A stretch of DNA of 10,272 nucleotides from Clostridia bacterium (GTDB lineage Bacteria > Bacillota_A > Clostridia > Christensenellales > Borkfalkiaceae): positions 1 to 10,272 of the forward strand of contig JAFWAM010000064.1 in assembly GCA_017507595.1 (NCBI GenBank). Reading direction: 5' to 3'. The translations under genes and the position numbers were made by a program. This document shows positions 1 through 5,831 of this stretch, one piece after another. Under the pieces are notes generated by a model. It saw nothing but the letters and a program-made list of their open reading frames with translations, was not told where the DNA came from and searched no databases. How positions within the stretch are numbered: the stretch's first letter is position 1; each line of letters begins with the position of its first letter.

Positions 1-19
1 CAGTCAGGTAGACCAAAAG

Positions 20-59
20 GAGAGCGCCCCCTTAGCCTTTGGGAAGCACTCTCTTTTTT
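20..59 (+). terminator. Rho-independent terminator of a gene left of the window
   Basis: A GAGAG (20-24) / CTCTC (49-53) stem, continued by G26-C47, C27-G46 and C30/C31-G43/G42 around mismatches, is followed by six T (54-59) on the plus strand. The reverse strand has only a short T run, so this most likely ends a plus-strand gene that lies outside the window and converges on the PTS gene. Confidence 0.6.
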
Positions 60-83
60 ATGCCAAAAAAAGGATCCGTTATC

Positions 84-124
84 AAAAAAAGTGGGGATAA
101 TCGCCTTATAGCCCCACTTTTTTT
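84..124 (-). terminator. Terminator of the PTS EIIC-like gene, bidirectional
   Basis: GTGGGG (91-96) pairs with CCCCAC (112-117). The stem is extended by seven A and seven T, so it can work on both strands. An inner ATAA/TTAT pair brackets the loop. It starts 26 bases past the stop codon of the minus-strand gene. Read on the minus strand, the loop carries CTATAAGGCGATTA, a core shared with the terminator at 1244-1282 and, in decayed form, with 4833-4870 and 5481-5518. Confidence 0.8.
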
Positions 125-149
125 GTTTTTTTGTAAAAGAATTGACCGA

Positions 150-1202
150 TCAGTCAAGCTTGAGATCGGCGTCGGAATACATCTTTAATTTGTCCTTGAA
201 TATCCAATCAAAGAGGACGGTAAGGACAATTGAGCCAACTATCTGAACCCCAAATACAGAAATATAGGTAAGAGGGTTAGCATACCCCATTGCTTCAAGG
301 CAGGAGATCTGCCCCACCAGCCCGCAGGAGCCCATCCCCGCCCCCGCGCTTGTGGAGGCAGTACCCAAAAGGCATACTCCGACGGGACCTAAAATAAGGG
401 AAGAAATGAGCGTTGGCAGCCATATAGACGGCTTTTTTAAAATATTGGGCCAATAAAGCATGGACGTGCCTACGGCAACCGAAAGGGTTTTGCCTACCCC
501 GTTTTTAGCCCTGAAGGATTGAACGGCAAAGCCTATCATCTGGGCGGTACAACCGATAAGGGCGGCACCTGCCGCAAGGGGCGTTGAGCCGATGGAGATG
601 GCCACGCATACCGCCACGCTTGATATGGGCATGGTAAGGACCGCACCCATAACGACGGATATTATCATGGACATAAAGACGGGCACAATGGGCATTGAAA
701 CCTCAATAACCCGTTGAATTGCAAAAATAAGATAATAGCTTGGATAAATAAAGACGAACCCAAGGACTGTGCCGATAACTGCGTAAAGTATGGGCACAAG
801 TAAAATATCCACAGGGGTCTTTTTTGTAAGGATCCTGTTGACCAAAATGCACGTAAAGACCACGGCAAGATAAATGAGCAAAGGGTTTTTACTGCCACCG
901 CCAACCGTAAAGGTGGGCACGGGAGACGTTACCCCCAAAAGGTCGATACATGACACGATGGCGCCCACCGCACCCGCTGAAACCAGGTGGAGTATGGACG
1001 AGGAGGGCTTTACCGCGTAGCCAACGCCGATACCGATACCGGCGCCCATGAGCCCCATAAGGGCCGTGGCAACGGATACGCCCACGTCAAAGGATAAAAG
1101 CTGGCAGACCTGCTTTATGATGGTGCCAACGATAAGGGTTGCGAAAAGCCCACTTGCCATACCTGATGAGGTCTTACAGATAAAATCAAGAGTTTTTTTC
1201 AT
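150..1202 (-). CDS. PTS_EIIC_2-type membrane protein (putative sugar transporter IIC)
   Basis: The 350-residue protein is almost entirely hydrophobic, with about nine or ten predicted membrane segments and a short charged C-terminus (residues 335-350). The overall pattern, especially the glycine-rich stretch AGAGMGSCGLVGQI near residues 286-299 and the GGGSKNP turn near 101-107, matches the PTS_EIIC_2 family (PF13303). These are IIC-like proteins often found without the IIA and IIB partners, and neither is seen nearby. The substrate cannot be read from the sequence. The ATG at 1200-1202 is preceded by a modest GAGAAG ribosome binding site. Only about 40 bases separate it from the upstream terminator and no clear promoter is visible there, so transcription may come partly from readthrough. 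The family call is by recognition; active phosphotransfer transport is not proven. Confidence 0.8.
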   Translation of the reverse strand: MKKTLDFICKTSSGMASGLFATLIVGTIIKQVCQLLSFDVGVSVATALMGLMGAGIGIGVGYAVKPSSSILHLVSAGAVGAIVSCIDLLGVTSPVPTFTVGGGSKNPLLIYLAVVFTCILVNRILTKKTPVDILLVPILYAVIGTVLGFVFIYPSYYLIFAIQRVIEVSMPIVPVFMSMIISVVMGAVLTMPISSVAVCVAISIGSTPLAAGAALIGCTAQMIGFAVQSFRAKNGVGKTLSVAVGTSMLYWPNILKKPSIWLPTLISSLILGPVGVCLLGTASTSAGAGMGSCGLVGQISCLEAMGYANPLTYISVFGVQIVGSIVLTVLFDWIFKDKLKMYSDADLKLD

Positions 1203-1243
1203 TTTGCTTCTTCTCGTTTTAGTATTTTTTATTGGATAAGCAT

Positions 1244-1282
1244 AAAAAAGTGGCGATAACGGTCTTATAGGCCCACTTTTTT
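1244..1282 (-). terminator. Terminator of the HELSH membrane protease gene, bidirectional
   Basis: AAAAAAGTGG (1244-1253) pairs with CCACTTTTTT (1273-1282), with an inner ATAA/TTAT pair. It begins 17 bases past the stop of the minus-strand gene. A and T tracts on both sides allow bidirectional action. Its minus-strand loop (CTATAAGACCGTTATC) closely resembles that of the terminator at 84-124. Confidence 0.8.
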
Positions 1283-1298
1283 ATTTTTTATGCCGAGA

Positions 1299-2114
1299 TC
1301 ATCTTCTGCCGAAAACACCCTTTAAAACCTTGATCAAAAGCCCAAGGGCAAGGATAAGGCAAGAAAATACAAGGCTTAACAGCAGGAATGAGGCGTAGTA
1401 GCACATGACGAAATTCATGCCGGAAAGGAAGTTTATATAGCCGCCCTCGCCGAAAAGCCTTACGATAAAGTTCATCAAAAACAGGACGAGGATAACCATA
1501 GGTACGCCCGTAAGGCTGCCCTTGATGTCTGCGCCGCTTAAGTTCATATGAAGGGCGATGCAGAAGCATATTAAAATAAAGATAATTGTCCTGAAGGAAA
1601 AGTCAACGGTGAAAACGCCCTGTAAAAGCTTGCCAAAAATGGCAAATACACCGCCGAAGTTAAACCCCTCACCCATTTCCATCATGGCAGAAAGAGCGCC
1701 TATCTCCTGAGAGACGAAGGCAAAGCTTAGGGGGGTAAGGAGTCTGAGCATCAAAAGTAAAAACAGGGTGCCGAAGAGAATCGGGGCCGTGCCGATAAAA
1801 AAGTTGCCCGTGCGCTGATAAATGCTTTTTGGGTTATACGAGTGATTGACGTAGCCAAGAACGCCTGTTTCCGGGTCGATCTGGAAAAGCTTGATCTCAA
1901 GGATCCTGTGGCGGAAGATAATGCACATAAGGGCGTGGCTCAGCTCGTGAATGGGTGTGCCGATAACGCCGGTGGCGTAAACCATACCCATGCCGCCGCC
2001 GATACTGCGATAGAAAAGCTTATTTATCTGGGAAATGATAAAACCGACGATAAATACCGCACCAATAAAGACCAAAGACTGAAACAAAGTGTTTTCCAAT
2101 ACGTCACCAAACAT
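1299..2114 (-). CDS. Integral membrane protein with HELSH zinc-metalloprotease motif (M50-like)
   Basis: The 271-residue protein has about seven hydrophobic segments. An HExxH motif (HELSH, residues 56-60) sits in a membrane segment after the sequence GVIGTPI, as in intramembrane site-2-type zinc metalloproteases of the M50 type. A later NLSGADIKGS (191-200) offers D196 as a possible third zinc ligand or substrate-lip residue. The GNFFIGTAPILFG segment (103-115) is a second conserved-looking intramembrane loop. No PDZ or CBS domain is present and the protein is shorter than RseP-type proteases, so its substrate is unknown. I chose the ATG at 2112-2114 because AGAGG lies just before it. The longer frame starting with TTG at 2186 would begin inside the -35 box of the promoter. 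It is a single-gene unit between its own promoter and terminator. Confidence 0.72.
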   Translation of the reverse strand: MFGDVLENTLFQSLVFIGAVFIVGFIISQINKLFYRSIGGGMGMVYATGVIGTPIHELSHALMCIIFRHRILEIKLFQIDPETGVLGYVNHSYNPKSIYQRTGNFFIGTAPILFGTLFLLLMLRLLTPLSFAFVSQEIGALSAMMEMGEGFNFGGVFAIFGKLLQGVFTVDFSFRTIIFILICFCIALHMNLSGADIKGSLTGVPMVILVLFLMNFIVRLFGEGGYINFLSGMNFVMCYYASFLLLSLVFSCLILALGLLIKVLKGVFGRR

Positions 2115-2157
2115 AAATTCCTCTCGTCGCCGAAGCGAATTGTAAAAATATACTAAT

Positions 2158-2186
2158 ATTTTATCACTAAAGCCGCCCGTTGTCAA
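2158..2186 (-). promoter_or_regulatory. Sigma-A promoter of the HELSH protease gene
   Basis: On the minus strand TTGACA (2181-2186) is followed by a 17-bp spacer and TAAAAT (2158-2163), preceded by TGA, an extended -10. The predicted start of transcription near 2151 leaves a leader of about 37 nt before the ATG at 2114. Confidence 0.8.
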
Positions 2187-2234
2187 AGCATAATAATAAG
2201 ATATGGCCTTTAGTTAAAAAAAAGCTGAAGCAAA

Positions 2235-2275
2235 CAAAAAAAGCAAGCGAAAGGATGGACGTCCTTAAGCTTGCT
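2235..2275 (-). terminator. Terminator of the Big_2/VanZ gene
   Basis: AGCAAGC (2242-2248) pairs with GCTTGCT (2269-2275), with an inner AGGA/TCCT pair. On the minus strand the stem is followed by a T-rich tract (complement of 2235-2242). It starts 18 bases past the stop codon at 2293. Confidence 0.8.
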
Positions 2276-2292
2276 ATATATCGTTTTATCCC

Positions 2293-3930
2293 CTATTTTG
2301 CGGCGGGGGTAGTGCTTGTGGCCTCACCGAGGGAGGAAGAAGGATCCTCCTTACGCTTGAAAAATACGGTGTAGATGGAAACGTCTTTAAAGGCGGAAAG
2401 GAGCTCCTTAAAGCTTTTTTTGTTGACGAGGCGCCAGATAAGGGCGATCGCCGCGGATAAAAGGGCGCATATTATCATACCCATGACCGTGCCGGAGAAG
2501 TTAACGAAAATGTCGGAGATGGCAAAGTACCTGCCGGGGACGAAAGACTGACACAGTTCGCAAAAGGCCGCGCACAAAAATCCCAACCCGGGACAAAGGA
2601 GTACGCCAAACCTGTGGGGCTTTGACAGTAAGATCGACGTTGCAAAAATACCAAAGCCGAGGACCGCAAACAGGGAAAAATGCCCCAGGATCTTGCGGAC
2701 GAACATATAAAAGCTTGAGTACAGCTTGACCTTTATTGTTTTTTCCACGTAAAGGGTGGGGTTAAGCTTGCTTCTTGCGCCGATGGTAACGTCGCCGAAA
2801 AAGTAGGTCATAAGCTTGCCGTCGTCGGTAATGATGGCGCTGCCTTTAACAACGGTCCACTCCACGTCGTCGGAATACGCAACGGGGTCGTGACTTGCCT
2901 TTAACGCAACCTTGCTGTTGACGACGACAGAGCTTGCCATATCAATGGTAAGCGCGGTGGGAACCGTCTTTTCAACGGTGACGGTAAAGGTCTTTTTCAG
3001 TGACGGATTGACGGCGGAAGTAAAGGTTACGTCTGCCCTGCCTGCGTCGCCGAAAACGAGATTTTCGCCGCTTATTTTAACAACGCCCTCATTTGCCGAC
3101 GTAATGATAACCAGCTTGTTGGCGTTGGACGGTACGGTGGACAGGAGAAGCTTTTTATAGCTTAACTTTTCCCCCGAGGCAAAGGTAAGATCCTCAACCA
3201 CGTTGTAATCGGTCGGTACCACAAGCTTTGCGTTGGTGGCGACGGTTACCTCTTTGGCGGCCTCGCTACCGTCCTCGAAGATGGCTTTAATAAAGCATTT
3301 GCCGGCACGCTCCGCCCAGACCTTGTTGCCGGAAAGATATAAAACGGACGGGTCGCTTACCTCGTATTTTGCGGCAGAAGAAGAAGTTTCGCCACCGTTA
3401 AGCAAAATGTCGCTGGTTTGCCCTACCTTGAAGTCGGCAACCTTTAAGGATACCACCGTGTCGTCGGTGGGAAGCACCCCGTATGATGAAAGACTTAAGG
3501 TCTTTTTGATGGAATTATCACTTTTAAGGACGGCTGTGATTTTAGCCGTTCCCTTGCCGACAAAGGTCACAAGGCCGTTTTGGTCGACGGTGGCGACCTC
3601 CGGCTTGTCGGAGGAAAAGGTATAGGTGCCTGCCTCCGCACTGCTTGGGCTGTGCTTTACCGTAAGCTGACAGGTGTCACCGATATAATTATATTTATGG
3701 TTGTTAAGGTTGGACCTTGAAAGGCTGATGGAGGTAATTTCCACCCCCTGATCCTGGCCGATAAGTGACTTGACAAAGCCTACCACCCAATTGGTGTGCT
3801 TGCCGCTTTCACTTGCCGAAACAAATGATGAAAAGCATAAAACAGCAAGCATGACAGTCGTCAAAAACGTTGCCAGGCTTGCAAGTCTGTTTATCCTATT
3901 AAAATATTTACCCCTTCTTACATTAACCAC
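2293..3930 (-). CDS. Secreted/membrane protein with Big_2-type Ig-like domains and a C-terminal VanZ domain
   Basis: This 545-residue protein (GTG start) has a basic N-terminus and a hydrophobic stretch at about residues 16-38, ending near SAS, which reads as a signal peptide or anchor. Residues 62-405 are beta-rich Ig-like repeats: the segment around EVATVDQNGLVTFVGKGTAK (111-130) is typical of Big_2 domains, and three weaker units follow. Residues 408-502 form a VanZ-like domain with several membrane segments and the family's HF (417-418), E458, Q461, R467, D473 and N477 positions. The tail is basic and cytoplasmic. VanZ-like domains occur in glycopeptide-resistance and many unrelated envelope proteins, so resistance should not be inferred. 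I chose the GTG at 3928-3930 because GGGGGAAGG lies five bases upstream. A longer frame from the GTG at 3960 would start at or before the predicted transcription start. Confidence 0.75.
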   Translation of the reverse strand: MVNVRRGKYFNRINRLASLATFLTTVMLAVLCFSSFVSASESGKHTNWVVGFVKSLIGQDQGVEITSISLSRSNLNNHKYNYIGDTCQLTVKHSPSSAEAGTYTFSSDKPEVATVDQNGLVTFVGKGTAKITAVLKSDNSIKKTLSLSSYGVLPTDDTVVSLKVADFKVGQTSDILLNGGETSSSAAKYEVSDPSVLYLSGNKVWAERAGKCFIKAIFEDGSEAAKEVTVATNAKLVVPTDYNVVEDLTFASGEKLSYKKLLLSTVPSNANKLVIITSANEGVVKISGENLVFGDAGRADVTFTSAVNPSLKKTFTVTVEKTVPTALTIDMASSVVVNSKVALKASHDPVAYSDDVEWTVVKGSAIITDDGKLMTYFFGDVTIGARSKLNPTLYVEKTIKVKLYSSFYMFVRKILGHFSLFAVLGFGIFATSILLSKPHRFGVLLCPGLGFLCAAFCELCQSFVPGRYFAISDIFVNFSGTVMGMIICALLSAAIALIWRLVNKKSFKELLSAFKDVSIYTVFFKRKEDPSSSLGEATSTTPAAK

Positions 3931-3964
3931 AAAAACCTTCCCCCAAGAACCTTCGTGCACGATT

Positions 3965-3973
3965 ATTATAGCA
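3965..3973 (-). promoter_or_regulatory. Extended -10 promoter of the Big_2/VanZ gene
   Basis: On the minus strand TGC-TATAAT is a perfect extended -10 element. No recognisable -35 box sits 16-18 bp upstream. Transcription would start near 3958, giving a leader of about 28 nt that contains the ribosome binding site for the GTG at 3930. Confidence 0.6.
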
Positions 3974-4038
3974 TGAAGTGCTTGTCTTTTATTGTGTTTT
4001 ATGCGGTAAAATTATGTGAAAAAAATCTTCATATAAAA

Positions 4039-4065
4039 ATGGACAGTTTTTGGTGTTTTGTCCAT
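4039..4065. repeat. Inverted repeat upstream of the Big_2/VanZ gene
   Basis: ATGGACA (4039-4045) and TGTCCAT (4059-4065) are perfect 7-bp arms separated by 13 bases. It lies about 70 bp upstream of the extended -10 and could be a regulator site. There is no T-run to make it a terminator. Confidence 0.35.
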
Positions 4066-4079
4066 AAAACATGAACACG

Positions 4080-4088
4080 TTATCCACA
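4080..4088 (+). promoter_or_regulatory. Single perfect DnaA-box sequence
   Basis: TTATCCACA matches the DnaA-box consensus exactly. I saw no second box or origin-like AT-rich array nearby, so this is either a lone regulatory or titration site or chance. The rest of the roughly 200-base gap from 4019 to 4219 holds no gene that I can see. Confidence 0.3.
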
Positions 4089-4169
4089 TTTTTGTGCTAT
4101 GTAGGGCTTTTTGAGGTTTTTGACGGCTTTTTTTGGACGACCTTTTACCCCGACACCCCGATTTGTCAT

Positions 4170-4202
4170 AAAAACACCCCTTCGCTTATGACGGCGAAGG
4201 GG
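4170..4202 (-). terminator. Terminator of the GNAT gene
   Basis: CCCCTTCGC (4177-4185) pairs perfectly with GCGAAGGGG (4194-4202) around an 8-base loop. On the minus strand it is followed by TGTTTTT. It starts 17 bases past the stop codon at 4220. Confidence 0.85.
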
Positions 4203-4219
4203 CAAAATACAACCTTGCT

Positions 4220-4657
4220 TTAAAATATCTTATACATTTTTACGTGCATGCAGGAGTTGGGTATGGGGAATTCCTCTCCGTACTCCTTGCACCCAAAGGA
4301 ACGGTAAAAGTCAATAAGGTGGACCCGTGCGGTAAACCAGACGGCCTCGGCCCCGCGGGCCTTGCACTCCTCAAGGGCACGCGTAAAAAGCCCGGTGGCC
4401 AAGCCCTGACGGCGAAAGGCAGGGTCAACGCTCAGCGCGCGCAGGCGGTACTGATTGGCTTTGTCAATATCCGGGTTTATGCTTTTGAAGGCGGTAATGC
4501 ACCCTACGACCCGCCCGCAGGATTCAACGCCTAAGTGAAAGCAGGTGGGATCGTCGTCCTCTTTAAAGATCACGTCGGTGAACTCCTCGTGACCGGGGCG
4601 CAAAACGTCCCGCCGTAAAAGATATAAGTCTTGTGCCTTGTAAAATTTAATTTCCAT
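4220..4657 (-). CDS. GNAT-family N-acetyltransferase
   Basis: The 145-residue length fits a single GNAT domain. The acetyl-CoA binding motif A is visible as RALSVDPAFRRQGLATGL (residues 73-90), with the R/Q-x-x-G-x-A signature at R83-A87. The N-terminal LRRDVLRPGHEE (13-25) resembles a GNAT subgroup with an LRxxVLRPG start, and the C-terminal half (YRSFGCKEYGEEF, 118-130) is the usual motif B region. It transfers an acetyl group from acetyl-CoA to an amine that cannot be identified from sequence. The ATG at 4655-4657 has AAAGGTAG six bases upstream. The longer frame to 4786 would include the promoter and part of the duplicated upstream module, so I reject it. It stands alone between a consensus promoter and its own terminator. 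Confidence 0.85.
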   Translation of the reverse strand: MEIKFYKAQDLYLLRRDVLRPGHEEFTDVIFKEDDDPTCFHLGVESCGRVVGCITAFKSINPDIDKANQYRLRALSVDPAFRRQGLATGLFTRALEECKARGAEAVWFTARVHLIDFYRSFGCKEYGEEFPIPNSCMHVKMYKIF

Positions 4658-4715
4658 AACGCTACCTTTCCTTAAAGAAAAATCCGTCTGCGGCCTTTGC
4701 CCTTTTGACGGTAAA

Positions 4716-4744
4716 ATTATACCACTACGAAGGGCGATTGTCAA
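4716..4744 (-). promoter_or_regulatory. Consensus sigma-A promoter of the GNAT gene
   Basis: TTGACA (4739-4744), a spacer of exactly 17 bp and TATAAT (4716-4721) read on the minus strand, with TGG giving an extended -10. The -35 hexamer is the last part of the duplicated module; the -10 lies outside it. This should be a strong promoter. Confidence 0.88.
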
Positions 4745-4870
4745 CGGGGACAACAAAGAAAAGCAATACAGGCAAAACAAAAACATAAAAAAGCGGCTTT
4801 GAAAAAGGTCGCTTTTTTTGTTGTGCTTACCCGAAAAAACGCTGTTAAACGGCTTATACGCGCACTTTTA
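4738..4870. repeat. Duplicated intergenic module, copy A
   Basis: This module is repeated at 5388-5518. The first 58 or so bases are identical except at 4770 (A here, G in the other copy). The hairpin region then differs, and a further 26-base block (4833-4858) is identical. On the minus strand the order is decayed loop-core element, terminator hairpin, then a -35 hexamer for the next gene. The two copies bracket the AT-rich toxin-tail/immunity patch. Confidence 0.85.
4787..4819. terminator. Bidirectional terminator hairpin in module copy A
   Basis: AAAAAAGCGGC (4787-4797) pairs, with one wobble, with GTCGCTTTTTTT (4808-4819). It insulates the GNAT promoter from transcripts coming from the immunity-like gene. 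It is less perfect than the matching hairpin in copy B. Confidence 0.6.
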
Positions 4871-4903
4871 AAAAAAGTGTGGCCACCGTTAAGATGACCA
4901 CAC
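4870..4903 (-). terminator. Terminator of the immunity-like gene
   Basis: On the minus strand an 11-bp stem, GTGTGGTCATC with GGTGGCCACAC (two G-T pairs), closes a TTAAC loop and runs straight into seven T (complement of 4870-4876). It starts 30 bases past the stop codon at 4933. Confidence 0.85.
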
Positions 4904-4932
4904 CCCTGCAAATTTGTGTTAATTAAATTTTC

Positions 4933-5262
4933 TTATTTTGATTTTGTAAAATAAATATTTTTCCATATTTCGTGAATACTTCTACCTTCTATTTTAAAGT
5001 TGTCTAATAATTCAATGATAGAATTGAACTTTTCACTTCTCTCTAAAATGACTTTGTTATTTTCATATCGAGAAACGCACATATTGACAATACCATTATC
5101 AGTATGTTCGATTTGATACTCTTTTTCATCGTACATAAAATATAATTCATCATTCGTAGAAAGCATGATTACAAATTCTTCATAGGTTATATATTCACCT
5201 TTAAAATATTTTTCATAGGCATTATTTAGTAGTTTGCTTCCATAATTATGTTTAAATTTCAT
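4933..5262 (-). CDS. Small AT-rich protein, probable immunity protein of an orphan toxin module
   Basis: The 109-residue soluble protein has no signal peptide or membrane segment. It is rich in Asn, Ile, Lys, Glu and Tyr and clearly more AT-rich than all its neighbours, which suggests horizontal transfer. The layout is a helical N-terminus, then ELYFMYDEKEYQIEHTDNGI (residues 39-58), which reads as beta strands, then a C-terminal IIELLDNFKIEGRSIHEIWKNI (83-104). This plan of strands followed by an ELLDxxKIxGxSIxEIW end resembles small proteins that accompany Rhs/YD-repeat and other polymorphic toxins in Bacillota; I infer this from the pattern only. The ATG at 5260-5262 directly follows the TAA of the upstream frame and has a GGAGG site seven bases away, inside that frame, so the two are translationally coupled. 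No intact toxin gene is in the window. Confidence 0.6.
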   Translation of the reverse strand: MKFKHNYGSKLLNNAYEKYFKGEYITYEEFVIMLSTNDELYFMYDEKEYQIEHTDNGIVNMCVSRYENNKVILERSEKFNSIIELLDNFKIEGRSIHEIWKNIYFTKSK

Positions 5263-5436
5263 TTACATTCCTCCAAACATCCACCAAATTAATTCTAAGT
5301 AACTCCAATGATCTCCTTCAAATCTATTGGTTCGTCCTGGTCCACCCCATGCATCGTACCATTTTATTTTAACATAGCCGGTAACTGTTGTCAACGGGGA
5401 CAACAAAGAAAAGCAATACGGGCAAAACAAAAACAT
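5263..5436 (-). pseudogene. Truncated C-terminal tail of a larger protein, probable polymorphic-toxin remnant
   Basis: A 57-codon frame starts at an ATG (5434-5436) lying in the T tract of the module hairpin. Its first 16 residues are encoded by the duplicated module and are also found in the unused frame ahead of the GNAT gene, so they are not native protein. From about residue 17 the sequence becomes protein-like: WYDAWGGPGRTNRFEGDHW (residues 26-44), then SYLELIWWMFGGM to the stop. This Trp/Gly-rich ending reads like the last turn of a toxin domain cut off from its N-terminal part. The stop codon abuts the start of the immunity-like gene. A promoter sits inside the frame, so the full 57 codons are probably not translated. 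The sequence signs of truncation are good; the toxin family is not identified. Confidence 0.45.
5366..5394 (-). promoter_or_regulatory. Promoter ahead of the toxin tail/immunity-like gene
   Basis: TTGACA (5389-5394), a 17-bp spacer and TAAAAT (5366-5371) read on the minus strand; TGT before the hexamer gives an extended -10. The -35 comes from module copy B, the -10 from the accessory patch. It would let the immunity-like gene be expressed without a full toxin gene. Confidence 0.65.
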
Positions 5437-5518
5437 AAAAAAGCGACCTTTTTACAGGTCGCTTTTTATTACGTTTATCCGAAAAAACGCTGTTAAACGG
5501 CTTATAGGCGGACTTTTT
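5388..5518. repeat. Duplicated intergenic module, copy B
   Basis: This is the partner of 4738-4870. The block 5388-5445 matches copy A with one difference (G at 5420), and 5481-5506 matches 4833-4858 exactly. Between these blocks the hairpin arms differ, as expected for two related terminators. The match stops at the -35 hexamer on one side and after an ACTTTT run on the other. Confidence 0.85.
5437..5467. terminator. Bidirectional terminator hairpin in module copy B
   Basis: GCGACCT (5443-5449) pairs perfectly with AGGTCGC (5456-5462), flanked by six A and five T. It can stop transcripts on either strand and lies just ahead of the accessory promoter. Confidence 0.8.
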
Positions 5519-5740
5519 GGATAAAAAGGGGTTTTAAAGGGTACTGTTATTAAGTTTTATTTTTTAACCCATAAAGGTTGTCTTTGATCTGCTTTTTTGT
5601 TAATGCACCCCCTTTAAAGCAAATAAATTTTTCAAGCGTTGACCGTATTTTGCACTTTCAAAAAAGGTGATTTCAAGACTCACTGCCATTTTTAGATGAT
5701 TTTAAAAAAATTGTCAATATATTTTTGAGGCGCAACAGAC
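5519..5740. other. Gene-free stretch with possible decayed coding sequence
   Basis: No convincing gene is present. On the minus strand an ATG at 5687-5689 opens a 29-codon frame to 5600 (MAVSLEITFFESAKYGQRLK at its start), with no ribosome binding site. An overlapping frame open from 5657 to 5550 ends in GGALTKKQIKDNLYGLKNKT. Joined by one frameshift they would make a plausible 46-residue peptide, so this may be a remnant of a lost accessory gene. A weak promoter-like pair, TTGACA (5712-5717) and TAAAAA (5689-5694), overlaps the ATG. Confidence 0.2.
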
Positions 5741-5778
5741 AAAAAAAGACCGTTATTTACTTAAAATAACGGTCTTTT
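5741..5778 (-). terminator. Terminator of the rpsF-ssb-rpsR operon
   Basis: GACCGTTATTT (5748-5758) pairs perfectly with AAATAACGGTC (5764-5774) around a 5-base loop. On the minus strand it is followed by seven T. A TTTT run on the other side makes weaker plus-strand action possible. It starts 53 bases past the rpsR stop. Confidence 0.9.
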
Positions 5779-5831
5779 GTTATTGTGTGCCGAAAAGCCT
5801 TTTTTTGGCTTGTCCGACGGGAAATTTTAAA

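Noticed and set aside
2115..2186. Longer frame for the HELSH protease gene starting with TTG at 2186
   Set aside because: That start lies in the -35 box of the gene's own promoter, and the ATG at 2114 has a good ribosome binding site.
2293..2600. Glycopeptide resistance gene
   Set aside because: Only a VanZ-like domain is present, fused to Ig-like domains; there are no vanHAX or vanRS neighbours.
3931..3960. Longer frame for the Big_2/VanZ gene starting with GTG at 3960
   Set aside because: It would begin at or before the predicted transcription start, while the GTG at 3930 has a strong GGGGGAAGG site at proper spacing.
4658..4786. N-terminal extension of the GNAT protein with a hydrophobic start
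   Set aside because: It covers the consensus promoter and duplicated module sequence. The same hydrophobic start appears ahead of the toxin remnant, so it comes from the repeat and not from a signal peptide.
4738..5518. Insertion sequence or integron cassette bounded by the duplicated modules
   Set aside because: There is no transposase or integrase, no inverted terminal repeats and no clear target duplication; the modules are direct repeats.
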